This document shows positions 33,840 through 43,020 of a stretch of DNA of 64,000 nt, one piece after another. The stretch is from Nonomuraea spiralis (GTDB taxonomy: Bacteria > Actinomycetota > Actinomycetes > Streptosporangiales > Streptosporangiaceae). The notes below the pieces were generated by a model. It made no database searches and was not told the origin of the DNA. It worked only from the letters and a program-made list of their open reading frames with translations. The translations under genes were made by a program, and so were the position numbers. How positions within the stretch are numbered: position 1 is the stretch's first letter; each line of letters opens with the position of its first letter. The DNA lies in NCBI RefSeq assembly GCF_014648435.1, contig NZ_BMRC01000023.1:1-64000 (forward strand). Reading direction: 5' to 3'.

Positions 33840-35801
33840 GTGTCAGCCGAGCTACGCATCACCCTCGCCGGAGCCGAGCGTGTGGTCGCGGCCGGCACGA
33901 CGGCCGGCGAGGCGCTGGAGGCCGACGGCCGCACCGTCGTCGCGGCCCGGGTCAACGGCGAGCCGCGCGACCTGGCCCACCCGCTGGCCCAGGACGACGT
34001 GGTCGAGCCGATCGAGGTCGCGAGCGAGGACGGCAGGGCCATCGTCCGCCACTCCACCGCGCACGTCATGGCCCAGGCCGTCCAGGAGCTGTTCCCCGAG
34101 GCCAAGCTGGGCATCGGCCCGCCCGTGGAGAACGGGTTCTACTACGACTTCGACGTCGCCCAGGCGTTCAACCCCGACGACCTCAAGCGCATCGAGAAGC
34201 GCATGCGGGAGATCGTCAAGCAGGGGCAGCTGTTCTCCCGCCGGGCCGTCAGCGACGAGCAGGCGCGCGAGGAGCTGGCGGGCGAGCCGTACAAACTGGA
34301 GCTGATCGGGCTCAAGGGCGGCGCGGCCGAGGAGGAGAGCGTCGAGGTCGGGGCCGGGCAGCTCACGATCTACGACAACCTCGACGCCAAGAGCGGCGAG
34401 CTGTGCTGGAAGGACCTGTGCCGGGGGCCGCACGTGCCCTCCACCCGGTCGATCCCGGCGTTCAAGCTCATGCGCACCGGCGGCGCCTACTGGCGCGGCA
34501 GCGAGAAGAACCCGCAGCTCCAGCGCATCTACGGCACCGCCTGGGAGTCCCGCGACAAGCAGGACGAATACCTGAAGATGCTGGAGGAGGCCGAGCGGCG
34601 CGACCACCGCAGGCTCGGCGCCGAGCTCGACCTGTTCTCCTTCCCCGACGAGCTGGGCTCGGGCCTCGCCGTCTTCCACCCCAAGGGCGGCGTGATCCGC
34701 AAGGTGATGGAGGACTACTCGCGGCGCAGGCACGAGGAGTCCGGCTACGAGTTCGTCAACACCCCGCACATCACCAAGGAGAACCTCTACCAGGTCTCGG
34801 GCCACCTCGACTGGTACAAGGACGGGATGTTCCCGCCCATGGAGCTGGAGGGCGCCCGCTACTACCTCAAGCCGATGAACTGCCCGATGCACAACCTGAT
34901 CTTCAGGGCGCGCGGGCGGTCCTACCGCGAGCTGCCGCTGCGGCTGTTCGAGTTCGGCACGGTCTACCGCTACGAGAAGTCGGGCGTGGTCCACGGCCTG
35001 ACCCGGGTTCGCGGCCTGACCCAGGACGACGCGCACATCTACTGCAGCCGCGAGCAGATGCGCGACGAGCTGACCTCGCTGCTGCGCTTCGTGCTGGAGC
35101 TGCTGCGCGACTACGGTCTTGAGGACTTCTACCTGGAGCTGTCCACCAAGGACCCGGAGAAGTACGTCGGCTCCGACGAGGCGTGGGAGGAGGCCACCGC
35201 GACGCTGCGCGAGGTGGCCGAGGCCGAGAACCTCCACCTGGTGTTGGACCCGGGCGGCGCGGCCTTCTACGGGCCGAAGATCTCCGTCCAGGTGCGCGAC
35301 GCCATCGGCCGCACCTGGCAGATGTCCACGATCCAGCTCGACTTCAACCTGCCCGAGCTGTTCGACCTGCAGTACCAGGCGGCCGACGGCTCCCGGCAGC
35401 AGCCGGTCATGATCCACCGGGCGCTGTTCGGCTCGGTCGAGCGGTTCTTCGGCGTCCTGGTCGAGCACTACGCCGGGGCGTTCCCCGCGTGGCTGGCGCC
35501 GGTGCAGGTGATCGGCATCCCGATCGCCGACGCCCACGTGCCCTACCTCCAGGACGTCGCCAAGCGGCTGCGCGAGCGGGGCATCAGGGTCGAGGTCGAC
35601 GCGGCCGACGACCGCATGCAGAAGAAGATCCGCAACGCGCAGAAGGCCAAGGTGCCGTTCATGTTGCTGGCCGGTGACGACGACATCGCGGGTGGCGCGG
35701 TGTCCTTCCGTTACCGCAACGGCGAGCAGAAGAACGGCGTGCCCGTCGAGGAGGCCATCGCCGAGATCGTCAACGCCGTGGAGCGCCGCGTCCAGGTGTG
35801 A
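33840..35801 (+). CDS. thrS: threonyl-tRNA synthetase
   Basis: The 653-residue enzyme charges tRNA-Thr. It has an N-terminal TGS domain (1-60), the editing domain with HSTAHVMAQA and KDLCRGPHVPST, the class II catalytic core with the zinc Cys/His set (KPMNCPMHNLIF), RGLTQDDAHIYC and GFYYDFDV, and the anticodon-binding domain at the end. The GTG start has AAGGGAGA upstream. No T-box leader is visible in the short upstream region. It is followed by a terminator. Confidence 0.97.
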   Translation: MSAELRITLAGAERVVAAGTTAGEALEADGRTVVAARVNGEPRDLAHPLAQDDVVEPIEVASEDGRAIVRHSTAHVMAQAVQELFPEAKLGIGPPVENGFYYDFDVAQAFNPDDLKRIEKRMREIVKQGQLFSRRAVSDEQAREELAGEPYKLELIGLKGGAAEEESVEVGAGQLTIYDNLDAKSGELCWKDLCRGPHVPSTRSIPAFKLMRTGGAYWRGSEKNPQLQRIYGTAWESRDKQDEYLKMLEEAERRDHRRLGAELDLFSFPDELGSGLAVFHPKGGVIRKVMEDYSRRRHEESGYEFVNTPHITKENLYQVSGHLDWYKDGMFPPMELEGARYYLKPMNCPMHNLIFRARGRSYRELPLRLFEFGTVYRYEKSGVVHGLTRVRGLTQDDAHIYCSREQMRDELTSLLRFVLELLRDYGLEDFYLELSTKDPEKYVGSDEAWEEATATLREVAEAENLHLVLDPGGAAFYGPKISVQVRDAIGRTWQMSTIQLDFNLPELFDLQYQAADGSRQQPVMIHRALFGSVERFFGVLVEHYAGAFPAWLAPVQVIGIPIADAHVPYLQDVAKRLRERGIRVEVDAADDRMQKKIRNAQKAKVPFMLLAGDDDIAGGAVSFRYRNGEQKNGVPVEEAIAEIVNAVERRVQV

Positions 35802-35814
35802 CGCGCGTCCGCCT

Positions 35815-35845
35815 GGCCTGAGCCGTTCTCCGGGCGGCTCAGGCC
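35815..35845. terminator. hairpin between convergent thrS and PIG-L genes
   Basis: An 11-bp perfect stem (35815-35825 with 35835-35845, GGCCTGAGCCG) closes a 9-base loop 14 bp after the thrS stop. Confidence 0.8.
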
Positions 35846-35862
35846 CATCGGCGAGCGGCCCG

Positions 35863-36585
35863 TTAGAAGCGGAACAGGCGGAACGGGATCGCCGGGTGGC
35901 CGCCGAAGCGTGCGGCCGCCTCCCGCGCGGAGCCCTCGATCAGCTCGCGGGCGTAGGCCTCCGGGTCCTGGTCGGTCAGGGCCTCGATGTAGGCGCGGTG
36001 CTCGACCAGTGACCGTACACCGCGTTCCAGGCCGCCGGTGACGTCGACGGCGTGGGTGGGGGAGTTGGAGCCGGCGACGGCGACCCAGCGCACGCCGTTC
36101 CACGGCGGGGCCTCGGTGTCGGGAAATATCCAGCGATTTCCGGCGTCTCCGGCGGCGTCCAGCACGGCCCGGCCCACCGCCCGGTGATCGGGCGTGTTCC
36201 AGTACGTGCCGCCCCACGTGTCGTCGGGGTTCAGGGTGATCACCAGTTCCGGACGGTGCCGGCGGATCGCGGCGGCGATGTCCCGCCTGAGCGCCGGGCC
36301 GTACTCGATCACCCCGTCGGCGTGGTCGAGGAACTCCACGACGTCCACCCCGACCACGGCCGCGCTGGCCCGCTCCTCGCGCTCGCGCACCGGGCCGCAC
36401 TCGGCGGGGGCGATCGTGTCGATGCCCGCCTCGCCCCGGGTGGCGATCAGGTAGGAGACCTCGCGCCCGGCGTCGGTCCAGGTGGCGACGGCGGCGGCGC
36501 AGCCGTACTCGAGGTCGTCGGGGTGCGCCACGACGGCCAGGGCACGCTGCCAGTCCTCGGGCATGGGTTCGAATCGATCTGCCAT
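35863..36585 (-). CDS. PIG-L family deacetylase
   Basis: This 240-residue zinc-dependent N-deacetylase-like protein shows AHPDDLEYGC (metal His-Asp-Asp), ATRGEAG, REREERASAAVVGV and TPDHRAVGRAV with the third metal His. The family includes MshB and Mca of mycothiol metabolism; the shorter C-terminus and lack of mycothiol neighbours leave the substrate open. It is divergent from the HIT gene. Confidence 0.88.
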   Translation of the reverse strand: MADRFEPMPEDWQRALAVVAHPDDLEYGCAAAVATWTDAGREVSYLIATRGEAGIDTIAPAECGPVREREERASAAVVGVDVVEFLDHADGVIEYGPALRRDIAAAIRRHRPELVITLNPDDTWGGTYWNTPDHRAVGRAVLDAAGDAGNRWIFPDTEAPPWNGVRWVAVAGSNSPTHAVDVTGGLERGVRSLVEHRAYIEALTDQDPEAYARELIEGSAREAAARFGGHPAIPFRLFRF

Positions 36586-36666
36586 GTCCCCACCCTAGGG
36601 GGGCTCGTCCGGACCGGCTCACGGCCGGGAGGGCGGCCCTTCGCCCGGGGTCCTATGCTGCTTGGT

Positions 36667-37200
36667 ATGCACGATCAGGCAGGGGCCGGGGCCCCCGACA
36701 ACTTCCAGCGGCTGTGGACCCCGCATCGGATGGCCTACATCAAGGGCGAGAACAAGCCGACGGGCACCGGTCCCGGCGACGGGTGCCCGTTCGACGCGAT
36801 CCCCGCGATGGACGACGAGGACGGCCTGATCGTGGCCAGGGGCGAGGTCGTCTACGCGGTGCTCAACCTCTACCCGTACAACTCGGGCCACCTGATGGTC
36901 GTGCCCTTCCGGCACGTGTCCGACTACGACGAGCTGACCCCGGCCGAGGTGGCGGAGCTCGGCGAGTTCACCCAGAGGTCGCTGCGGGCGCTGCGCAAGG
37001 CCAGCGGAGCGCAGGGCTTCAACGTGGGCATGAACCTGGGTCACGTCGCGGGCGCCGGCATCGCCGCCCACCTGCACCAGCACGTGGTGCCGAGGTGGGG
37101 CGGCGACACGAACTTCATGCCGGTCGTGGCCCAGACGAAGGTGTTGCCCCAACTCCTGCGCGACACCCGGCAACTCCTGGCCGACGCCTGGACGGACTAG
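36667..37200 (+). CDS. HIT family nucleotide hydrolase/phosphorylase
   Basis: The 177-residue HIT protein has the triad HLHQHVVPRW and an N-terminal region (RMAYIKGENKP, CPFDAIP) typical of the actinobacterial AP4A phosphorylase-type proteins found between thrS and pgsA in mycobacteria. In this genome it is downstream of thrS but pgsA has moved about 9.8 kb away. It probably splits dinucleoside polyphosphates or related nucleotides. Confidence 0.88.
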   Translation: MHDQAGAGAPDNFQRLWTPHRMAYIKGENKPTGTGPGDGCPFDAIPAMDDEDGLIVARGEVVYAVLNLYPYNSGHLMVVPFRHVSDYDELTPAEVAELGEFTQRSLRALRKASGAQGFNVGMNLGHVAGAGIAAHLHQHVVPRWGGDTNFMPVVAQTKVLPQLLRDTRQLLADAWTD

Positions 37201-37239
37201 CCGCGACCACCCGGCCTGGCGGGCTCACGGAATAACGTC

Positions 37240-37256
37240 ATACCCCCCGGTGGTAT
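37240..37256 (+). promoter_or_regulatory. CsoR/RcnR-like dyad upstream of the MFS gene
   Basis: ATACC and GGTAT flank a C/G run (17 bp), 26 bp before the MFS start codon. Sites of CsoR-type repressors have the same AT-ended, C/G-cored form. No such repressor gene is in the window, so this is suggestive only. Confidence 0.35.
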
Positions 37257-37281
37257 TAAGGCGTGACCGAAGGAGTCCGTC

Positions 37282-38472
37282 ATGCCACACGTGATCCGCA
37301 AGCCCGGCGTCCTCGGCGGGACCTCGCTCGCCGTCTTTCTCGCCGGCGTGCACTTCGTCAACGACGCCATCACCGCGATGCTCGGGGCCCTGCTGCCGAC
37401 GTTGCAGGTGCGCTTCGGGCTCGGTCCGGCCCTGCTGGCCGTACTCGTCGCCGTCTACTCGATCTCGTCGTCGGTCACCCAGCCGTTCTTCGGCGCGATG
37501 GCCGAGGACCGCAGCCTGCGCGTGGTCGGGGCGGCGGGGGTGCTCATGGCCTCGCTGTTCCTCAGCCTGATCGGCGTCGCGCCCGCGCTGGCGGCGGTCT
37601 TCGCCCTGCTGATCGTCGGCGGCATGGGGGCGGCGGCGCTGCATCCCGTGGGCACGGCGGTGGCGGGCGGCCCCACCGTGCCGAATCGAACGCTGGGCGT
37701 GGGACTGTTCACCGCCGGTGGGATGGCCGGGTTCGCCCTCGGGCCGGTGCTGATTCTCTCCGTGGTCTCGGCGTTCGGGGTCGAGGTCACGCCGTGGCTG
37801 ATGGTGCCCGGCGTGCTGTTCGCCGTACTGGTCTTCCTGCTGCTGCCCGACTGGGAGCCGCACGGCCGCCGTCCGCTGCGTACGCTCTTCCGGTTCCGGC
37901 TGCTGCGCGGTCCCATCGGCGGGCTCACCCTGGCCACGAGCCTGGCGAGCCTGGCCTTCATGACCTTCACCAGCTCGATGCCCCTCTGGCTGGTCCGCGA
38001 GCACGGCGTGGCCGCCGACGCCGGGCTGCTCGGCTGGACGCTCGCCGTGTTCTCGCTGGCCGCCGGGCTCGGCGCGCTGCTCGGAGGCGTGCTCGCGCCG
38101 CGCGTCGGCCGCCGGCCCGTGCTGATCGGCTCGCTCGCCGCCGCGCCGGTGCCGCTGATCGCGATCGTGACGCTCGAACCGGGCGGCGTCCCGTACTTCC
38201 TGGCCGCCGCGCTGGCCGGCGCCCTTCTGTACGTCGGCAGCCCGATCACGGTCGTCATCGCGCAGGACCTGGCGCCCGGTGAGCCGGCGAGCGCGGCGGG
38301 GATGGTTCTCGGGGTGTCCGCCGCGGTGGCGGGAGCGCTCTACGCGGCTCTGGGCTGGCTCCAGCAGGCCGCCGGGCTCGGCGTCGGCATGGTCACCGGC
38401 TTCGTGCTGGCCGTCCCCGCGGCGCTGGTCGCCCTCATGGTGCTGCGGCGTCACCCGCAGGCCGGACGCTGA
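37282..38472 (+). CDS. MFS transporter, Fsr (fosmidomycin resistance)-like
   Basis: This 396-residue protein with 12 predicted membrane segments has the Fsr-type signature AAALHPVGTAVAG, an N-terminal HFVNDAITAMLGALLP and SSVTQPFFGAMAEDRS between helices 2 and 3. Fsr relatives export drugs or small molecules. The start is supported by gaaggag six bases upstream. The gene is convergent with the phosphatase-like membrane gene. Confidence 0.88.
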   Translation: MPHVIRKPGVLGGTSLAVFLAGVHFVNDAITAMLGALLPTLQVRFGLGPALLAVLVAVYSISSSVTQPFFGAMAEDRSLRVVGAAGVLMASLFLSLIGVAPALAAVFALLIVGGMGAAALHPVGTAVAGGPTVPNRTLGVGLFTAGGMAGFALGPVLILSVVSAFGVEVTPWLMVPGVLFAVLVFLLLPDWEPHGRRPLRTLFRFRLLRGPIGGLTLATSLASLAFMTFTSSMPLWLVREHGVAADAGLLGWTLAVFSLAAGLGALLGGVLAPRVGRRPVLIGSLAAAPVPLIAIVTLEPGGVPYFLAAALAGALLYVGSPITVVIAQDLAPGEPASAAGMVLGVSAAVAGALYAALGWLQQAAGLGVGMVTGFVLAVPAALVALMVLRRHPQAGR

Positions 38473-38484
38473 CCCGGCGCCGCC

Positions 38485-40560
38485 CTAGTCGGCCGTACGG
38501 GCCAGATGGCCGGCGGTGGGAGCCTCCGCCGGCTGCTCGCGCCCGAGCGCGCCGATGCCCACCGCGAGCAGCAGCGGCACGGCCAGCGCCAGCGCCATCG
38601 ACAACACCGCGGCCCCCGAGTCGTTGACCAGCATCCCGATCACCCCGCTGACGAGGGTGCCGATCAGCCCGGCGCGCAGCGCGGGGGAGTGCCGGAACGC
38701 CGCCGGCACCACGCCCGCGCTGGCCTGGTCGGGCCGCAGGATCGCGTAGACGAGGAAGGCCACGGCCGCGATCACGATGGGCATGAGGTTGGGGCTGAGC
38801 AGCGTGGCCAGCATGGCCTGCAGCTTGCGGAAGATCACCTCGAACGCCTCGCCGCTGAGCACCTGGCCGACGAACCTGCCCAGGTGGGTCTGCTCGTCGG
38901 GCGGACGCAGGTAGTTGAGCACGGCGAACGTCATCACGATCACCGCCCCCGCCACGCAGAACGCCCCGAGTTTCACGATCGACACCCGCTTGCCCGCCAC
39001 CAGCAGCGCGGTCACCGCGATGCCCGGCACGAACGCGATCACGCCGCCGAAGTCGCTGCCCATGCCCGAGCCGCCCAGCACCATCGCGAACGCCCCGAGC
39101 ACCACGATCGCGGCCACGCCGGGCCGCCCCGGCCACCGGTGGGCGATCACCGTGGTGGCCAGCAGCGTGCCGGTGGCCAGCAGCGCGAACGGGATGTTGC
39201 CCAGGCCGTAGTAGCGGGCCCCGACCTCGGCGCTGTAGCCCATCACGCTGTTGAGCTGCAACGTCGTACCGGTGAGCAGGTCACCGGCGAGCGTGACGGC
39301 GGTGACCCCGGCCACCACGGCGAGCGGGCCGAGCGGACGGCGCCGCCAGGGGCCGCCGAAGGCCAGCGCGGTGACGGCGGCGACCCAGCCGAGCACCCCG
39401 GCGATCAGCTGGGGCAGGCTCGACCAGGGCAGCAGGTTGACCAGGTAGCTGGAGACGGGCAGCGCGGCCAGCGCGACCGCCGCGAAGCGCACCGGCGACA
39501 GGCCCTTGCGCCGGCGCAGCAGCAGGAACGCGATCACGTAGAACAGCACCTGCAACACCGCCACGACGGTGAAGTAGATGCCCTTGACCGAGCGGATGGC
39601 CTGGGCGGTGTCGTCGCCCCGCCGCAGCCGGTCGATCGTCGCGCCCGGCTCGCCCACCTGCAGCGGCACGCCGATGACCGTGGCCGGCGCCGGCACGCCG
39701 AGCTTGGCCAGCACGGTCGCGGTCAGGTCGGGCAGGATCGAGATGTCGGCCCGGCGGGTCGAGGCCGCGCCGAGCAGCCGCCCCTGCGCCCCGGGCTCGC
39801 GCAGCGCGGCCACCCGCAGGTGGGGCACCGAACCGTGGTCGGACAGGCCCGCCAGCAGCACGGTGGTGCCGGCCGGCAGGACCGACAGCAGCGCGCCCGC
39901 CTTGGCGTCGGCCAGCCGCAGCGCGTCGCGGCGCTCCCGCGGGCCGAGCTGCTCGGGCACCTTGGGCAGCTTGCCGCTGGTCAGGTAGGGGTGGACGAGG
40001 TCGTCGACGTCCATGGCGATCATCGGGCACTGCTCCAGGTCGGCCGTCCTGACCTGGAGCGGGGAGGCGTGGTAGCGCGGCACCGCGCCCTGCCGGTCGG
40101 CCAGTGCGAGGGCGGCGCCGGGGCCGATCGCGATCGAGCAGCGGCCGGCCGCCTTCAGCGTCTCGCCCAGAATGCCGGCGTTGCGCTGCCCGGCCACGTC
40201 GATGAGGTAGCGGTAGTCGGGGATGACCGCCCCGGTGCCCCGCGTCTCGGGGGCGGGCGGCGCGCCGCAGGCGTATCCGGCGGCCGACCTGGTGCCCGCC
40301 GACACGGTGAGCCATCCGTCGTACGGGCAGGTGATGTTGCTGACCGTACGGACCGACAGCAAGCCGATCGCGCTGCCGCGGGTCAGCTCCCACAGGTTGG
40401 GGGCGTCGGCCTGGGTGACGTCGTCCCAGGCGAGGCCGGGGACGCCGATGAGCGCCACCCTGCCGGTGTCGCGCGCCACGCCGTCGGCGGTGGCCGGGCC
40501 CTGAAGGCCGAGCAGTACGGAACCGGCCAGAACGGCCAGCACGACGAGCGCGCGCCTCAC
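38485..40560 (-). CDS. membrane protein with extracytoplasmic alkaline-phosphatase-like domain
   Basis: This 691-residue protein has a signal anchor (RRALVVLAVLAGSVLLG), then about 300 residues outside the membrane resembling alkaline phosphatase superfamily folds (VALIGVPGLAWDD, APNLWELTRGSAIG, LLAGLSDHG), then about ten membrane helices (YFTVVAVLQVLFYVIAFLLL onward). The catalytic metal ligands of true phosphatases are only partly evident (SDHG), so activity is unsure. GTG 40560 is chosen over upstream starts because GGAGG lies eight bases before it. A role in cell envelope assembly is plausible but not shown. Confidence 0.72.
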   Translation of the reverse strand: MRRALVVLAVLAGSVLLGLQGPATADGVARDTGRVALIGVPGLAWDDVTQADAPNLWELTRGSAIGLLSVRTVSNITCPYDGWLTVSAGTRSAAGYACGAPPAPETRGTGAVIPDYRYLIDVAGQRNAGILGETLKAAGRCSIAIGPGAALALADRQGAVPRYHASPLQVRTADLEQCPMIAMDVDDLVHPYLTSGKLPKVPEQLGPRERRDALRLADAKAGALLSVLPAGTTVLLAGLSDHGSVPHLRVAALREPGAQGRLLGAASTRRADISILPDLTATVLAKLGVPAPATVIGVPLQVGEPGATIDRLRRGDDTAQAIRSVKGIYFTVVAVLQVLFYVIAFLLLRRRKGLSPVRFAAVALAALPVSSYLVNLLPWSSLPQLIAGVLGWVAAVTALAFGGPWRRRPLGPLAVVAGVTAVTLAGDLLTGTTLQLNSVMGYSAEVGARYYGLGNIPFALLATGTLLATTVIAHRWPGRPGVAAIVVLGAFAMVLGGSGMGSDFGGVIAFVPGIAVTALLVAGKRVSIVKLGAFCVAGAVIVMTFAVLNYLRPPDEQTHLGRFVGQVLSGEAFEVIFRKLQAMLATLLSPNLMPIVIAAVAFLVYAILRPDQASAGVVPAAFRHSPALRAGLIGTLVSGVIGMLVNDSGAAVLSMALALAVPLLLAVGIGALGREQPAEAPTAGHLARTAD

Positions 40561-40668
40561 CCGAGGACCTCCAGCGATCGATGATGTCCGTGGCACGCCA
40601 GAGCACGTCATGATCCGGCGCCACCGGTTCCCCTACCTTCTCACGGGCCGGGAGGCGCGCGGGGCGCT

Positions 40669-41568
40669 TCAGCCGCCTACGGGGGTGAGCCAGTGGCGGT
40701 AGCGGTCGTCGCGGCCGTGCACGGCGGCCTCGTAGGCGTCGGCCAGCTTGCCCGTGACCGGGCCGGGGCCGCCCAGTTCGCAGTGGTCGACCGCGCTGAC
40801 GTGCACGATACCGGCCGCGGTGCCGCAGACGAAGACCTCGTCGGCGGTGTAGAGGTCGGTGCGCAGCAGGTCCTGCCTGGACACGGTCAGCCCGAGGTCG
40901 GCCGCCAGCCGTCCGACGGTGTCCTGCGTGATGCCCTCCAGCGCGCCCGCGTGCGGCGGGGGCGTGGCGAGGACGCCGTCGCGCACGACGAACACGTTGG
41001 CGCCGGTGCACTCGCTGACATTGCCGGCCGCGTTCAGCAGCACCGCCTCGTCGTAGCCCGCCTGGAGGGCCTCGGCCTTGGCCATCACCGAGTTCAGGTA
41101 GGGGCCGGTGGCCTTGGCCGCGGTCGGCACCACCCGGTGGTCGTTACGCTGCCACGAGCTGGTCATGAGCCGCACTCCCGAGTCGAGCAGCGCCCCCCAC
41201 TCCCAGGACGCGATCGACACCACCGTCGGGCAGGCGCGCGCCGCCACGCCCATCTCGCCGTAGCCGCGGTGCGCCAGGTGGCGGATGTAGCAGGAGGACT
41301 GGCCGTTGGCGGCGACCGTGGCGAGCGTGGCCGCGCGCAGTTCGTCCAGCGTGTACGGCAGCGGCATCCCGATGATCCGCGCGCTGCGCTCCAGCCGTCG
41401 CAGGTGCTCGTCGAGCCGGAAGACCGCCGGGCCGGCGGGCGTGTCGAAGGCCCTGGTGCCCTCCAGCACGGCGGTGCCGTAGTGCAGGGCGTGCGTCAGG
41501 ACGTGCACACGGGCCTCGGCCCAGGGGACCAGCTCCCCGTCCATCCAGATGTGCTCGGCTTCCCGCAT
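40669..41568 (-). CDS. class IV (branched-chain-type) aminotransferase
   Basis: The 299-residue PLP enzyme resembles branched-chain amino acid aminotransferases: HALHYGTAVLEGTRAFDT, YIRHLAHRGYGEMGV, the PLP Lys in AAKATGPYLNSVMAKAEA, GNVSECTGANVF and ADEVFVCGTAAGIV. It has the shorter length of actinobacterial and archaeal IlvE. It faces a MocR regulator across a short region with direct repeats and is probably controlled by it. D-amino acid transaminase activity is an alternative. Confidence 0.85.
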   Translation of the reverse strand: MREAEHIWMDGELVPWAEARVHVLTHALHYGTAVLEGTRAFDTPAGPAVFRLDEHLRRLERSARIIGMPLPYTLDELRAATLATVAANGQSSCYIRHLAHRGYGEMGVAARACPTVVSIASWEWGALLDSGVRLMTSSWQRNDHRVVPTAAKATGPYLNSVMAKAEALQAGYDEAVLLNAAGNVSECTGANVFVVRDGVLATPPPHAGALEGITQDTVGRLAADLGLTVSRQDLLRTDLYTADEVFVCGTAAGIVHVSAVDHCELGGPGPVTGKLADAYEAAVHGRDDRYRHWLTPVGG

Positions 41569-41602
41569 CGTGCCGCTCCTCCCCGTAAATGGCCACCAAC
41601 AA

Positions 41603-41643
41603 GCACAATAAGTAGGCCAATTCATTGATAAGTGGCACAATAA
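41603..41643. repeat. GCACAATAA direct repeat in the aminotransferase/mocR intergenic region
   Basis: Perfect 9-bp copies lie at 41603-41611 and 41635-41643, starting 32 bp apart, or about three helical turns. The MocR-type protein GabR is known to bind widely spaced direct repeats, so this is a good candidate operator. The region is much more AT-rich than its surroundings. Confidence 0.65.
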
Positions 41644-41659
41644 CGGGATAATAGTGGCG
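41625..41659 (+). promoter_or_regulatory. promoter of the mocR gene, leaderless arrangement
   Basis: TTGATA (41625-41630) and GATAAT (41647-41652) are separated by 16 bp. Transcription would start about at the GTG start codon (41659), and there is no Shine-Dalgarno, so the mRNA is probably leaderless. The second GCACAATAA copy lies between the -35 and -10. Confidence 0.6.
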
Positions 41660-43020
41660 TGGGAAGAGAAGAGAACCTTGTCACCCTGCTCCGCGACCGG
41701 CTCCGGCTCCACCAGGGCCCGGCCGGCCGGCGGCTCGCGGGCGCGCTGACCGACCTGGCCCAGACCGGTGCCATCACCCCGGGCACCCGGCTGCCGTCCG
41801 AACGCGACCTGGCCCAGGCGGTCGGGCTCAGCCGCGGTACGGTGGCGGCCGCCTTCAACGCCCTGTGCGAGGAGGGCCTGTGCGAACGCCGCCAGGGCAG
41901 CGGCACGTACGTGGTGGGCGTCCCGACGTTCGGCGGCCTGCTCCAGGGCGGCGCGGTGCCGGCCGACCTGTCCACCTCGGTCGTCCCCGACCCCTCGCAC
42001 CTGGCGGTGCCCGCGCTGGACGCCGCCGACCTGATGCGCGCGCCGAGCGGCCACGGCTACGACGCCATGGGCGATTCCCGGCTGCGCGCCGTACTGGCCG
42101 CGGCGGAACGCGGGCCGCACCGGGAGATCCTGGTGACCTCCGGCGCCCAGCAGGGCATCGACCTGGCGGCCCGGGTGTTGTTGCGGCCCGGCGACCGCGT
42201 GCTGGTCGGCGACCCGGCGTATGGGGGAGCGCTCAGCGTGTTCCGGCGGGCGGGGGCCCACGCCGTGCCCGTGGACCTCGCCGTCCCCGCCGCGGTGGAG
42301 GACGCGCTCGCCCGCCACCGCCCGGCCGCCGTGTTCACGCTCCCCGTGGACAACCCCACCGGCCGCGTGTCCGACCTGCGGCACGTGGCCGAACTGGCCG
42401 CCGCCGCGGACGTCCCGCTGGTCGAGGACCGTACGCTGGCCTCCCTCGTGCACGACGGCGGGCCGTCGCCGGAGCCGCTGGCCCTGGCCCATCCGTACGG
42501 CACGGTGACGGTGGGCTCGTTGTCGAAGGTGCTCTGGGGCGGCCTGCGGGTGGGCTGGCTGACGGCCCCGGAACCGCTGCTGGCCCGCCTGCTGGAGGCC
42601 AAGCTCGACGCCGACCTGGCCACCAGCGCCGTCTCCCAGCGGCTGGCCGTCGACCTCCTCGACGGCGACCCGGTGACGCCCTGGCTGGCCGAGCTGACCC
42701 GCCGCCGCGACCACTTCACCGCCGCCCTGTCCGCGCGTCTGCCGGAGTGGACCTGGTCACGTCCGCAGGGCGGTCTGTCGGTGTGGGCCCGGCTGCCCGG
42801 CGCCGACACCGACAGGTTCGCCGTGGCCGCCCGCGAGCACGGCGTGGCGGTGGCCCCCGGCTCCCTGTTCTCCCCGGACGGCCGCCACCGCGACCGCCTG
42901 CGCCTCAGCTTCGCCCTGCCGCCGGCCCTCCTGGACCAGGCGGTCGCGGCCCTCGCCCGTACCTGGGCGGAGACCGGCCCCCCTCACCGGCCGGACCGCG
43001 ACGGCCTCAGCCCGTCTTGA
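41659..43020 (+). CDS. MocR/GabR-type regulator (GntR helix-turn-helix fused to aminotransferase fold)
   Basis: The 453-residue protein joins a GntR winged helix (about 20-85: TRLPSERDLAQAVGLSRGTV, ERRQGSGTYVV) to a fold-type I aminotransferase domain (GAQQGIDLAARVLLRPGDRV, DNPTGR, TVGSLSKVLWGGLRVGW with the PLP Lys). Such proteins sense PLP or amino compounds and regulate vitamin B6, GABA or aminotransferase genes. It is divergent from the class IV aminotransferase gene. It overlaps the GHL10 gene end by 14 bp in convergent orientation. Confidence 0.9.
   Translation: MGREENLVTLLRDRLRLHQGPAGRRLAGALTDLAQTGAITPGTRLPSERDLAQAVGLSRGTVAAAFNALCEEGLCERRQGSGTYVVGVPTFGGLLQGGAVPADLSTSVVPDPSHLAVPALDAADLMRAPSGHGYDAMGDSRLRAVLAAAERGPHREILVTSGAQQGIDLAARVLLRPGDRVLVGDPAYGGALSVFRRAGAHAVPVDLAVPAAVEDALARHRPAAVFTLPVDNPTGRVSDLRHVAELAAAADVPLVEDRTLASLVHDGGPSPEPLALAHPYGTVTVGSLSKVLWGGLRVGWLTAPEPLLARLLEAKLDADLATSAVSQRLAVDLLDGDPVTPWLAELTRRRDHFTAALSARLPEWTWSRPQGGLSVWARLPGADTDRFAVAAREHGVAVAPGSLFSPDGRHRDRLRLSFALPPALLDQAVAALARTWAETGPPHRPDRDGLSPS

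Noticed and set aside
33852..35537. 561-residue minus-strand open frame opposite thrS
   Set aside because: It lies entirely over thrS, has unnatural composition and no family features; it is a reverse-strand shadow.
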